A stretch of 64,000 nt of DNA from Pelagihabitans sp963760375 (GTDB lineage Bacteria > Bacteroidota > Bacteroidia > Flavobacteriales > Flavobacteriaceae). Of the stretch, positions 37,866 through 46,036 are shown piece by piece. The stretch is taken from contig CAVXCS010000007.1 of NCBI GenBank assembly GCA_963760375.1, positions 124,001-188,000 on the forward strand, given 5' to 3'. Made by a program: the position numbers and the translations under genes. Each line of letters begins with the position of its first letter. Position 1 is the stretch's first letter. The notes below the pieces were generated by a model. That model had not been told where the DNA came from, searched no databases, and saw nothing but the letters and a program-made list of their open reading frames with translations.

Positions 37866-38327
37866 CTATACGTTCACTTTTTTCTGAATTGCCAGAATGA
37901 CCGCCATATGCAGGCCCTCATGGAAGAGGTTGAAGGCGATGGCATCCTCGACGTTTCGAAGGGTCACCCGGGCACTGGTGGTGTATTCGACATATTCCTT
38001 GAACCTCCCGCTACGGTAGTCTTCCCGGGTCTGCTCAATGGTTGACAATAAAATATCACGTATCGTTTTGATTTCCGCTTCGGTGGCCGTCCCATCGGGT
38101 ACGGTTCCCTTGCGATATTTTCCGACAAGTTCCTCGGACACCGACAATGGAAGTTTGCTGAGGTTATAGACCAGTCCCTGTTGGGAGACCACCACATGGG
38201 CAATGTTCCACCAAATGTTATTGCGGTGGCCCTCCGGAATCTGCAGCAACTGCGCCCTAGGGGTGTGGTCCATTAAATACGCGAGGTTCATTCTATTCTG
38301 CAAAGTAATGTCAAATAGGTTTTCCAT
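37866..38327 (-). CDS. DinB family protein
   Basis: 153 residues, a four-helix bundle of the DinB/YfiT class. The three metal-binding histidines of the class are seen in WWNIAHVVVSQQ and FHEGLHMAVILAI. Members include thiol transferases using bacillithiol or mycothiol; most, including this one, have no known substrate. It is convergent with the DUF3298 lipoprotein gene and divergent from the ArsC-like gene, 150 bases away. Confidence 0.88.
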   Translation of the reverse strand: MENLFDITLQNRMNLAYLMDHTPRAQLLQIPEGHRNNIWWNIAHVVVSQQGLVYNLSKLPLSVSEELVGKYRKGTVPDGTATEAEIKTIRDILLSTIEQTREDYRSGRFKEYVEYTTSARVTLRNVEDAIAFNLFHEGLHMAVILAIQKKVNV

Positions 38328-38477
38328 AGTTGGTTGTTTACGTGTTCTCCGTACTCTGGCTTCGCAGTCTAAAAATAGTACAATTGAACGGAAATGGGTT
38401 TCTTTGCAGGGTACAATTTATATCTCCAATCGTTGTGCATCGCCATATGGCCGGCTTGGGGAAGAAAACGGCAAGAC

Positions 38478-38831
38478 ATGAAAAAAATTTACCATTTGGG
38501 CAGTTGCAGTACCTGCCAACGCATCCTAAAGACCCTGGAGCCCTTGAAGGGGGTCGCTTTACAAGAAATCAAGACCCAGCCCATGACCGAGGCTCAAGTA
38601 GATGAAATGAAGCGGTTGGCAGGCAGCTATGGGGCACTGTTCAGCAAAAGGGCACAGCTTTACCGGCAAAAGGGACTGCATGAAAAACAGCTCACGGAAG
38701 CCGATTACAAAGCGCTGATTTTGGAACATTATACTTTTCTCAAACGCCCGGTAATCTTGGTCGATGAGCAAATCTTTATAGGCAATGCCCAAAAAGTGGT
38801 CGAGGCCGCCCAACAAGCCCTGCATCCTTGA
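38478..38831 (+). CDS. ArsC/Spx-like thioredoxin-fold protein
   Basis: 117 residues. The ATG at 38478 gives the family's N-terminus MKKIYHLGSCSTCQRIL with Cys10-x2-Cys13; upstream frame to 38394 has no likeness. RPVILVDEQIFIGN near the C-terminus is the Arg-Pro signature of ArsC/Spx/YffB. Members reduce arsenate with glutathione or bind RNA polymerase; no ars operon is nearby, so arsenate reductase activity is not established. Its TGA overlaps the TTG start of the following exporter gene, so translation is coupled. Confidence 0.87.
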   Translation: MKKIYHLGSCSTCQRILKTLEPLKGVALQEIKTQPMTEAQVDEMKRLAGSYGALFSKRAQLYRQKGLHEKQLTEADYKALILEHYTFLKRPVILVDEQIFIGNAQKVVEAAQQALHP

Positions 38832-39724
38832 ACCGGCGCAGCCTTGCTATATTCGCGGCCATCGGGGCCACGGCCATCTATGGCCTCAACCATACCATTG
38901 CGAAAGGGGTGATGCCCCATTACGTACAGCCGTTCGGGTTTATCATATTACGGGTGACCGGGGCGGCCATCCTCTTTTGGATCATGTCGATCTTCGGGCC
39001 CAAAGAGCATATCGAAAAAAAAGATTATTTGAGGCTTTTTGTATGTGCGCTTTTGGGCATGGGGGTGAACATGCTGGTGTTTTTCAAAGGGCTATCGCTC
39101 TCGACCCCGATCAACAGTTCGGTGTTGGTGACCACTACCCCGATCATCGTTTTGATCCTCTCTGCGGTACTGATCCAGGAAAAGATCATGTTTCGCAAAG
39201 TCCTCGGCATCGCCATAGGGCTCATGGGCGCCTTGGGGCTGATCTTTTTTGGATCTGAAATACGGCAAGATGCCCCCAACATTCCGCTCGGCAATTTCTT
39301 CATCATGTTGAACTCGGTCTTTTACGGTTCCTATCTTATCGGGGCCAAAACCTTGATCGCCAAATACCATCCCTTTACCTTTATGAAATGGCTCTTTACC
39401 ATCGGGGTCGTCATCTGCCTTCCATTCGGTTACACCCAGTTTACCGAAATCCAATGGGGCGAACTGCCTTCGGAGGCGTTTTGGGGTATCGGTTTTGTGG
39501 TGGTAGGAACCACCTTTCTCACCTACCTCTTCAACATCTTTGCCCTTACACAATTAAAGGCCTCCACCCTGAGCGCCTTTGTGTACATCCAGCCTTTGAT
39601 CGGCATATTGTTCGCCCTCGCCTTGGGCCGGGATACGCTCACTACCGTCAAGATCCTGGCAGCCAGCTTGGTGCTTCTAGGGGTATATTTGGCCAGTAAA
39701 AAGCCCAAGCCCCAACTGAACTAG
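38828..39724 (+). CDS. EamA/DMT family exporter
   Basis: 298 residues with ten hydrophobic helices in two EamA repeats: first ATAIYGLNHTIAKGVMPHYV near residue 15, second FIMLNSVFYGSYLIGAKTLI near 160 and TLSAFVYIQPLIGILFALAL near 250. The chosen start is TTG at 38828, overlapping the preceding stop by four bases; no ATG lies near it. Drug/metabolite transporters of this group export amino acids, nucleosides or toxic metabolites by proton exchange. Substrate unknown. Part of a plus-strand run with the ArsC-like gene. Confidence 0.88.
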   Translation: MNRRSLAIFAAIGATAIYGLNHTIAKGVMPHYVQPFGFIILRVTGAAILFWIMSIFGPKEHIEKKDYLRLFVCALLGMGVNMLVFFKGLSLSTPINSSVLVTTTPIIVLILSAVLIQEKIMFRKVLGIAIGLMGALGLIFFGSEIRQDAPNIPLGNFFIMLNSVFYGSYLIGAKTLIAKYHPFTFMKWLFTIGVVICLPFGYTQFTEIQWGELPSEAFWGIGFVVVGTTFLTYLFNIFALTQLKASTLSAFVYIQPLIGILFALALGRDTLTTVKILAASLVLLGVYLASKKPKPQLN

Positions 39725-39750
39725 GGGTCGGCTGTTAGAGTCCAATCAAA

Positions 39751-39764
39751 TTTATTGTTAAATT
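39751..39764 (+). repeat. short heptamer motif before the nitronate monooxygenase gene
   Basis: TTTATTG followed by TTAAATT, 20 bases before the start at 39784. It resembles the longer heptad runs before the next two genes and may be a decayed or minimal member. Confidence 0.3.
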
Positions 39765-39783
39765 TAACCTCAAAAAAAAATCA

Positions 39784-40758
39784 ATGTCCGAAAAACCAGC
39801 CTTTATTCAAGCCCTTTCCCTTCCCGTGATCGCCGCCCCAATGTTCTTGATCTCCGGACCACAACTGGTCATCGAATGCTGTAAAAATGGCATCGTGGGA
39901 ACGTTTCCGGCCCTTAACCAACGCACAAGCGAAGGCTTCGAAGAATGGCTCATCGAGATCAAAACCACCTTGGAGACCTTTGAAAAAGAGACCGGCAAAA
40001 AACCGGCCCCTTTCGGGGTGAACCTCATCGTACACCAAACCAATCCCCGGTTGGAGGCCGACCTGAAGCTCTGTATCAAACATAAAGTGCCGATCATCAT
40101 CACTTCATTGGGTGCGGTTTCCATGGTGGTCGATGCGATCCACAGCTATGGCGGACTCGTATTCCACGATGTGATCAAAAAACGACATGCCCAAAAAGCG
40201 GCCGGCGCTGGCGTTGACGGACTCATCCTGGTCGCAGCGGGAGCGGGCGGCCATGCGGGCACGGTGAACCCGATGACCTTGGTGGCCGAGGTGAAAGAAT
40301 TTTTCCATAAGACGATCATCCTATCGGGCTGCATCAGTACCGGGCGCGACATCGCCTCTGCCCTTCAAATGGGTGCCGACCTGGCCTATATGGGCACACG
40401 CTTCATCAATACCACGGAGAGCAAGGCACCGGAAGCCTATCGCAAAATGATCATCGATGCCGGGGCCAGTGACGTGGTATACACCGCGGCCATCTCGGGG
40501 GTCCACGCCAACTTCCTGGGAGCCAGTTTAAAGGCGGCCGGCATCACCGAGGCCGACCTGAAAAAAGACACCAAAATCGATTTTGGCAAAGAACTCGATA
40601 CCGAGGCCAAGGCCTGGAAGACCATCTGGTCGGCAGGGCAGGGCGTGGCCACGATCGAAGACGTACTGCCGGTAGCGAAACTGCTGGCCCATCTGAAGGC
40701 CGAGTTCAAATCGGCCATCGAGGCACAGGCCAAGGTTTTGGAAACCTACCCTAAATAA
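39784..40758 (+). CDS. nitronate monooxygenase family flavoprotein
   Basis: 324 residues, a TIM-barrel FMN enzyme of the 2-nitropropane dioxygenase family. Marks: AAPMFLISGPQLVIECCKNG at the N-terminus, PFGVNLIVHQTNPR, the phosphate-binding GVDGLILVAAGAGGHAGTVN near residues 143-160 and LSGCISTGRDIASALQMGAD, ending in a loop with GTRFINTTES. It oxidises alkyl nitronates such as propionate 3-nitronate with molecular oxygen, a detoxification step. No flavin reductase partner is needed. Cytoplasmic. Lies 59 bases after the exporter; the bestrophin gene follows after 70 bases with heptad repeats between. Confidence 0.9.
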   Translation: MSEKPAFIQALSLPVIAAPMFLISGPQLVIECCKNGIVGTFPALNQRTSEGFEEWLIEIKTTLETFEKETGKKPAPFGVNLIVHQTNPRLEADLKLCIKHKVPIIITSLGAVSMVVDAIHSYGGLVFHDVIKKRHAQKAAGAGVDGLILVAAGAGGHAGTVNPMTLVAEVKEFFHKTIILSGCISTGRDIASALQMGADLAYMGTRFINTTESKAPEAYRKMIIDAGASDVVYTAAISGVHANFLGASLKAAGITEADLKKDTKIDFGKELDTEAKAWKTIWSAGQGVATIEDVLPVAKLLAHLKAEFKSAIEAQAKVLETYPK

Positions 40759-40786
40759 ACTTTTTGTTATTTGTGCAACCGAACAG

Positions 40787-40821
40787 CCCATTGTTCATTG
40801 TTTATTGTTTATTGTTAATTG
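40787..40821 (+). repeat. tandem heptamer repeat NNNATTG, five units, before the bestrophin gene
   Basis: CCCATTG, TTCATTG, TTTATTG, TTTATTG, TTAATTG in uninterrupted register, ending 7 bases before the start at 40829. A longer related array stands before the YheT-like gene at 41.9 kb. Confidence 0.75.
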
Positions 40822-40828
40822 AAATCCC

Positions 40829-41830
40829 ATGTACGTCAAAAGAAACATCAGCTGGGGCATCATCCTGAGGTTCGCATGGAAGAACGTGATCTTCTATACC
40901 CTATGGGCGTCCCTTATTTTTTATTGCTATTACTTTTTGGGATGGACGCATATCGACATCCCCTTCCAGCCGCTGAGCGTCATCGGTATCGCCGTGGCCT
41001 TTTACATCGGTTTCAAGAACAGCCAGAGTTATGACCGTTTTTGGGAGGGCCGCAAGATCTGGGGCGGTATTGTAAACCAGTCGCGCACTTGGGCCGCCAA
41101 CGTACTCTGTTTGGTGAACGACGACCATGAGACCCACCGTATCCTGATCTACCGCCAGCTTGCCTGGATCAATGCACTGCGCGTACAGTTAAGACAGCCC
41201 AGTGTTTTTTCGATGAAGGAAGACCGATCGGTGCAAAGCCTCTACGACCGGCATGCCGATCGTAATCCCGTCTGTGCCGGTCTCGATTCGTTCCTGACCG
41301 AGGAAGAGGATGCCGAACTGCAAAACCGCAAGAACGTGGCCACACAACTGATCAAGAACCAGGGGCTGCATTTGAAACAACTGCTCGAAGCGGGCAAGAT
41401 CACCGAGTTCGACAAGCAGATCTTCCACCACAACCTCGAGGAACTTTACAATTTACAGGGCATGTGCGAACGTATCAAGAACACCCCCTTCCCTCGCCAA
41501 TATGCCTATTTCAGCACCCTGTTCACCTGGATCTTCGTGATCCTGATCCCTTTTGGGCTGCTCAACGTCTTTGCCGGGGAGCTTACCGAACTTACCGAGG
41601 CCATCCAATGGTGGTATATTTTTTTGATGATCTTCTTTTCGGTGCTCATCTCCTGGATCTTCACCACCATGGAAAAGGTGGGCAGCAACAGCGAGGATCC
41701 CTTTGAGGGCCGTATCAACGATGTACCCATGACCGCGCTCTGCCGTACCATCGAGATTGACCTCAAAGACATGCTCGATGAAAAGGACCTGCCCGAAAAA
41801 GTGAAGGCCAAAGACCATATATTATTTTAA
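40829..41830 (+). CDS. bestrophin family (YneE-like) chloride channel
   Basis: 333 residues. Typical bestrophin segments: VKRNISWGIILRFAWKNVIF at the N-terminus, IAVAFYIGFKNSQSYDRFWE near residue 52, and the later membrane pair YFSTLFTWIFVILIPFGLLN and YIFLMIFFSVLISWIFTTME, with the closing SEDPFEGRINDVPMTALC. Bacterial bestrophins form pentameric anion or cation channels in the inner membrane; selectivity cannot be read here. The start follows a heptad repeat array at a few bases' distance, so translation initiation lies within or beside the repeat. Confidence 0.92.
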   Translation: MYVKRNISWGIILRFAWKNVIFYTLWASLIFYCYYFLGWTHIDIPFQPLSVIGIAVAFYIGFKNSQSYDRFWEGRKIWGGIVNQSRTWAANVLCLVNDDHETHRILIYRQLAWINALRVQLRQPSVFSMKEDRSVQSLYDRHADRNPVCAGLDSFLTEEEDAELQNRKNVATQLIKNQGLHLKQLLEAGKITEFDKQIFHHNLEELYNLQGMCERIKNTPFPRQYAYFSTLFTWIFVILIPFGLLNVFAGELTELTEAIQWWYIFLMIFFSVLISWIFTTMEKVGSNSEDPFEGRINDVPMTALCRTIEIDLKDMLDEKDLPEKVKAKDHILF

Positions 41831-41913
41831 TTTTGCATGTCGCCCTACATCGCAAATTCAAATGGTAAAGGAGCCCCGTTCAACTTAAAATGAACAATCA
41901 CCAATGCAAACCG

Positions 41914-41955
41914 TTCATTGTAAATTGCTCATAGTTAATTGCTAATTGTTAATTG
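41914..41955 (+). repeat. tandem heptamer repeat, six units, before the YheT-like gene
   Basis: TTCATTG, TAAATTG, CTCATAG, TTAATTG, CTAATTG, TTAATTG in register, 15 bases before the ATG at 41971. Same consensus (TTNATTG) as the array at 40787-40821. Confidence 0.75.
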
Positions 41956-41970
41956 TCCCCCAATCCAGGA

Positions 41971-42933
41971 ATGCCTAAAATCGATTCGACATACAATCCG
42001 CCACTGGTCTTCAAGAACGGCCACCTCGCCACCATTTATTCGGGGCTGGTACGCCGGGTGAACGGACTCCACCAACAGCGCGAACGCCTCGAGCTGCCCG
42101 ATGGCGACTTTCTCGACCTCGATTGGAGCTTTGCCGACGCGCCGACCGAAAAGGTGGTGATCCTCCTCCACGGACTCGAAGGCAATGCCCAACGCGCCTA
42201 TATCACCGGAAGTGCGAAGGCCTTTAATGCGGAAGGCTTCGACGCCTGTGCGGTAAATTTCAGGGGCTGCAGCGGGGAGGCCAACCGCCTTTACCGTTCG
42301 TACCATTCAGGGGCCACCGAAGATTTGGAAGCAGTGGTGCGTCATATCCTCCAAACCAAAGAATATGGCGAGCTCTACCTCAAAGGCTTTAGCCTGGGCG
42401 GGAACCTAACACTCAAATATTTGGGCGAGGGCCGTGACCTGCCCAAGGAAATCAAGGCCGCAGTGGCCGTCTCGGTGCCCTGCAGCCTTTACAGTTCCCT
42501 GCAACAGTTGTTGATGCCCAAAAATGTGCTTTATGCCAAACGCTTCAAAACCCATCTGCTGGCAAAGCTGGTCGAAAAGCAGAAGCTATTTCCAGAAAAA
42601 ATATCCGATGCCGATATCGAAAGGGTGGTGACCTTGAAAGACTTTGACGACGTTTATACCAGCCGCGCCCACGGGTTTGCCGATGCGATGGACTATTATG
42701 CACAATGCAGCAGCCTGCAATTCTTATCGAACATCAGAATCCCGGCCTTGGTGATCAATGCGAGGAACGATTCTTTTCTGGGCCCTGAATGTTACCCCGT
42801 TGCTGAGGCAGTGGCCAACCCGAACCTATACCTTGAGGTGCCCGCCTATGGGGGGCATGTGGGCTTCTTCGACTGGGGCGCCCATTATTATACCGAACAA
42901 AGGGCAATAAAATTCCTGCAGGGAATGTATTGA
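41971..42933 (+). CDS. YheT-like alpha/beta hydrolase
   Basis: 320 residues from the ATG at 41971. The family N-terminus NPPLVFKNGHLATIYSGL is present; oxyanion strand ILLHGLEGNAQ, nucleophile Ser141 in GFSLGGNLTLKY, acid in VINARNDSFLGPEC and His in YGGHVGFFDWG. Members of this AB-hydrolase 1/YheT group act on lipid-like esters in other organisms; the bacterial substrate is unknown. Cytoplasmic, no signal. Its stop overlaps the upstream frame of the cytochrome c gene; 41 bases to that ATG. Confidence 0.9.
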   Translation: MPKIDSTYNPPLVFKNGHLATIYSGLVRRVNGLHQQRERLELPDGDFLDLDWSFADAPTEKVVILLHGLEGNAQRAYITGSAKAFNAEGFDACAVNFRGCSGEANRLYRSYHSGATEDLEAVVRHILQTKEYGELYLKGFSLGGNLTLKYLGEGRDLPKEIKAAVAVSVPCSLYSSLQQLLMPKNVLYAKRFKTHLLAKLVEKQKLFPEKISDADIERVVTLKDFDDVYTSRAHGFADAMDYYAQCSSLQFLSNIRIPALVINARNDSFLGPECYPVAEAVANPNLYLEVPAYGGHVGFFDWGAHYYTEQRAIKFLQGMY

Positions 42934-42974
42934 ACGTGGCTATTCATTATATTAGTGGCATAAAACCTTACGAC

Positions 42975-43454
42975 ATGAAAAAAATTTGGAGCATATTGGC
43001 CGTTGCGGCCCTGATTGCCAGCTGTGGCGAAAAAAAAGAAGAAAAGAAGGAAGGCTTTGAAATGAACCGCACCAAGACCGAGGCCAAGCCCGAGGTGGTG
43101 GAAGTCAGCGTACCGGTAGACCTCGACAACGATGGCGTAGGCCCGTACAAGGACATCACCTTCCCTGCGGAGGTGAACGCCGAAATGGCCGCTGCCGGCG
43201 AGGCCAAGTTCAAGGCCATTTGTACCGCTTGCCATATGGCCGAGCAGCGCATGATCGGCCCGGCGCTCAAAGGAGTGTACGAACGCAGAAGCCCGGCCTG
43301 GGTGATGAACATGATCAAAAATCCCGATGTGATGGTCAAGGAAGATCCCATAGCCATCGCCTTGCTCAAGGAATACAACAACGCGATCATGTTGAACCAA
43401 AACCTCTCGGAGGAAGAGACCCGGGCGGTAGCGGAATATTTGCGAACCCTTTAA
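42975..43454 (+). CDS. lipoprotein c-type cytochrome
   Basis: 159 residues. Lipoprotein signal MKKIWSILAVAALIASC (Cys17), a charged linker rich in Lys and Glu, and one heme-binding motif CTACH at Cys83-Cys86-His87 in KAICTACHMAEQRMIGPALK. The sixth ligand is likely a Met, either in EQRMIGP or in NAIMLNQN. A single-heme class I cytochrome held to a membrane by lipid, facing the periplasm, probably carrying electrons to an oxidase or from a dehydrogenase not encoded here. The start at 42975 was preferred to 42930 because it gives the lipobox. Followed by a strong terminator. Confidence 0.93.
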   Translation: MKKIWSILAVAALIASCGEKKEEKKEGFEMNRTKTEAKPEVVEVSVPVDLDNDGVGPYKDITFPAEVNAEMAAAGEAKFKAICTACHMAEQRMIGPALKGVYERRSPAWVMNMIKNPDVMVKEDPIAIALLKEYNNAIMLNQNLSEEETRAVAEYLRTL

Positions 43455-43477
43455 CGCTTTTTGATACAACATCACTT

Positions 43478-43524
43478 ATGCTGTTATCCCCAACCCTTTG
43501 GAAGGATAACAGCATATTTTGTTT
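43478..43524 (+). terminator. rho-independent terminator of the cytochrome c gene
   Basis: ATGCTGTTATCC (43478-43489) pairs over twelve bases without mismatch with GGATAACAGCAT (43504-43515), followed by a T-rich tail. It closes the plus-strand run that begins near 38.5 kb. Confidence 0.85.
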
Positions 43525-43604
43525 GGATATAACAAGTTGTGTGCAATTAATAGAACAGATTCTAAAATTCAATTTAAAGTAATAAACATAGAATAGGACG
43601 ATAG

Positions 43605-43895
43605 CCTGTAAAGCAATTACTGGACAAAATTTTCTGGCTACATACTAGGACGGAGTTTGCACGTGAAGAGCACTCAATACATGGTATTTCCTTGCACAAA
43701 CATGATAACGATGTTGAGTCTTTCTACGTATTCGAAGGTGAAGTGACTATTTTCTTGCAGAGCCAAACGGCATTTGGCGTTCGAAATTCGCAGGGCACAG
43801 TACACGGCTTCCGCATGATCAGAAACAGCACGCTACTGATTTACAACCCCATCAGAGTTTACGGACAAACCTTGCTACGACAACAGGAAAAGTAG
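43605..43895 (+). pseudogene. remnant of a cupin-domain gene
   Basis: An open stretch without a credible start codon. Its product reads LHKHDNDVESFYVFEGEVTI then, after a gap, GTVHGFRMIRNSTLLIYNP. These are the two halves of a cupin beta-barrel (metal-binding H-x-H and E, later P-x-G-x-x-H-x-F), but the strand between them is shortened and the first H-x-H is worn. A stop lies just upstream of 43605. Interpreted as a decayed cupin protein, truncated at the N-terminus and internally. Confidence 0.6.
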
Positions 43896-44204
43896 ATGAT
43901 GTTATTGGTAAAGCTAAAAGTGTTGAGTCATAGATCGTTCGAACAGTGCCAATTAAAGATTTTTAGGTGAAGATTGAACGAATTAACAGGCATTTAACGC
44001 ACACAACAAGGTTTGCGAAAGCGGTTTTGCTTCGTACATTTGACAAGGTGAAAGTCCCGCATGAAGTTTAGTGCAAAAACACCCCGCCATAACCCCCGAA
44101 ACGTGCCTCATTATGACCAACCGACTAAACCAATGATAAAATTCTTTCAAAACAATTAGAAAAACATACTAATAAACTGAAAAAAATTAGCAAATATCCA
44201 ATTT
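43896..44204. other. AT-rich gap between two decayed genes
   Basis: About 300 bases without an open frame. The part 43990-44100 holds a GC-richer block (AACGCACACAACAAGG ... GCGAAAGCGG) that may be a worn copy of the inverted-repeat element seen at 44775, but the likeness is too weak to call. Confidence 0.35.
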
Positions 44205-44745
44205 AGCAATTGAGAAATTGTACGGTTTCATTGCAGGACTAAATGGCAAAATGGAATGAAAAGATTTTAAACTTGGAACGATGACCTTAAAAAATATATA
44301 AAGAAATTAGCAGAACCTGTCGACTGTATATTCATCGGTTGCAAAGTTGACAAGATTTCATCCACATTGTTATAAACCAGAGGGAGAAGTCATTTGTTTT
44401 TTCTTGTCAAAATAAACAATTCAAGCAAAGGTCATTTTCACCAAAAGACTTAACAAGTCAGAATAGGACAATACCAGTTTTAGCAAAAGGTAGAACTTGT
44501 TGAGAAGAGGTAATTAACCTCAAGAACAAAGAGGTAATGACATAATGTTTATGGTGGAACTTTTGTAACAGCAAATTATTAACGCTGAACTAATTGATGA
44601 ATTTCATTTTTTATTAATCCAACAGCAATAGGAAACGGAATGACAATTTTTAAAGTATTAGAGAATAATCAAAAAATGTAAACTAAAAATCTCTAAACAG
44701 TTCGACTGCGGAATTGTATTGACCTGTTATGAACTTGACAATTAA
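44205..44745 (+). pseudogene. decayed RibD/dihydrofolate reductase-like gene
   Basis: Pieces of one protein appear in order in changing frames: GFIAGLNGKME (44224-44256), DDLKKYIKKLAEPVDCIFIG (from 44280), GNDIM (44533), YGGTFVTA (44550), NAELIDEFHF (44581), INPTAIGNGMTIFKVLENN (44613) and FDCGIVLTCYELDN with a stop at 44745. These are the marks of the RibD C-terminal/dihydrofolate-reductase-like family. At least four frameshifts and several stops separate them, so the gene is dead. The real family members in Bacteroidota are about 180 residues, matching the span. Confidence 0.85.
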
Positions 44746-44774
44746 ATACAATAAAATGAAAAACAACGTAACCG

Positions 44775-44898
44775 CTAACAATGTATATAAAAAATAGGCG
44801 AAATGTGTTAAAATTAAGGCTTTTGGCTCTTGTAAACTTGGTGCTTAACCGAAAGTTAGTGCTTCGAAACCGCCACTTTTCATATACTAACCGTTGTG
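44775..44898 (+). mobile_element. small inverted-repeat (MITE-like) element
   Basis: Left end CTAACAATGTATATAAAAAA followed by TAGGCG, right end CGCCACTTTTCATATACTAA followed by CCGTTGTG. Reverse-complemented, the right end gives ACAA, GTATAT and GGCG in the same order as the left, so the ends form an imperfect inverted repeat of about 22 bases around a core of 70. It has no gene. It separates the dead RibD-like gene from the esterase and runs up to 27 bases before the esterase start. Confidence 0.55.
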
Positions 44899-44924
44899 GA
44901 ACATCAACAAGAATCAATAAAAAT

Positions 44925-45770
44925 ATGAATATAATATTTTCCTGTTTTATACTGATATCATTACTAGCCCCAACCTTTGCGGAGGCACAAGTTATGGTTA
45001 CAAAGGATGTTGATTATATAAAGGATTCCGTGTATGATCATGGCAAGGATCTAATGGATATCTATATGCCGCAAGGCAAAAATAATGTGCCCGTGATCGT
45101 GTATTTTCATGGGGGAGCGCTATTGATGGGAGATAAAAGCTGGGGCGGGGATATAGGTGAAAAGGTTGCTACATCTGGAATCGGCTTGGTAAGTGTGAAC
45201 TACAGATTGTCACCGGAATTCCAACATCCAACCCATGTAAATGATGCAGCTGCAGCCACGGCATGGGTAATCAAGAACATTGCACGATATGGTGGCAATC
45301 CACAAAAGGTCTACGTTGGTGGCCACTCCGCCGGAGCATACCTCGCTGCGCTCCTGGCAATTGATCCTTCCCATTTACTGGTTCATGGAACAATAGATTC
45401 CAAGTTGGCCGGTGCCGTACTGATAAGTCCATTTCTTTACGTAGAGGAGACCGCCAAAGACCGCATCGAAAAAGATGACATTTACGGGAAAATCTGGGGA
45501 AAGGAACCACAAAATTGGCTACAAGCTTCTGTAAAACCCCATATATTGCCGAATCGAGACAATATTTTACTGATCTATGCCGATGGTGACGAACCCTGGA
45601 GAAAAGAACAGAACGAACGCTTTGCCACAGCAATGACGGCTGCCGGTAATCTTCATGTATTTACAAAAGAAGTGCCGAATAGAACTCATGAGACATTGCT
45701 CACTGCAATTCTAGACGATGATGATATCATCATGAACCTGATCAATGACTTTGTTGTGAAAGAACAATAA
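44925..45770 (+). CDS. secreted alpha/beta hydrolase (carboxylesterase, BD-FAE type)
   Basis: 281 residues from the ATG at 44925, with signal peptide MNIIFSCFILISLLAPTFAE. The frame is open back into the inverted-repeat element but the signal fixes the start. Oxyanion motif HGGALLMGD (62-70), nucleophile Ser135 in GGHSAGAYLA, acid in YADGDEP and His in NRTHETLL near residue 255. Close in form to hormone-sensitive-lipase-like and feruloyl-esterase-like enzymes that remove acyl groups from plant or algal glycans. Codon use is more AT-rich than that of neighbours, and it borders decayed genes, which suggests arrival by transfer. Confidence 0.88.
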   Translation: MNIIFSCFILISLLAPTFAEAQVMVTKDVDYIKDSVYDHGKDLMDIYMPQGKNNVPVIVYFHGGALLMGDKSWGGDIGEKVATSGIGLVSVNYRLSPEFQHPTHVNDAAAATAWVIKNIARYGGNPQKVYVGGHSAGAYLAALLAIDPSHLLVHGTIDSKLAGAVLISPFLYVEETAKDRIEKDDIYGKIWGKEPQNWLQASVKPHILPNRDNILLIYADGDEPWRKEQNERFATAMTAAGNLHVFTKEVPNRTHETLLTAILDDDDIIMNLINDFVVKEQ

Positions 45771-46036
45771 ATAAAATGTCACAAAACCTCGTGTACTGTG
45801 CATTGATTCCTAACTTTACCCAAATCAACATACGCCAACCTGTAGCCTCCTTTACCGCCCACATGCCGCGGAAGCTTCAACGGAGTCGCAATCCGCAAGG
45901 TTGCGAAGCCCGAAAAGCCATGATCGAATGCACTTTGACCGACCCCTGAACAAAGAGAAATATTTAATGCCGAGATGGGAATAGTGGGTAGAAAACAACA
46001 AGGCCAATCATTGATTATGACATCAACCGCAACCAA
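45771..46036. other. 266-base gap with a GC-richer block
   Basis: Positions 45835-45960 are much richer in GC than the surroundings and can fold a small hairpin (CGCAA/TTGCG near 45890). No protein likeness held up in any frame. May be the end of an older insertion. Confidence 0.3.

Noticed and set aside
43692..43895. The 67-codon cupin-like frame as an intact gene
   Set aside because: It begins at a TTG inside the barrel, lacks the first strands and part of the middle; better read as a remnant.
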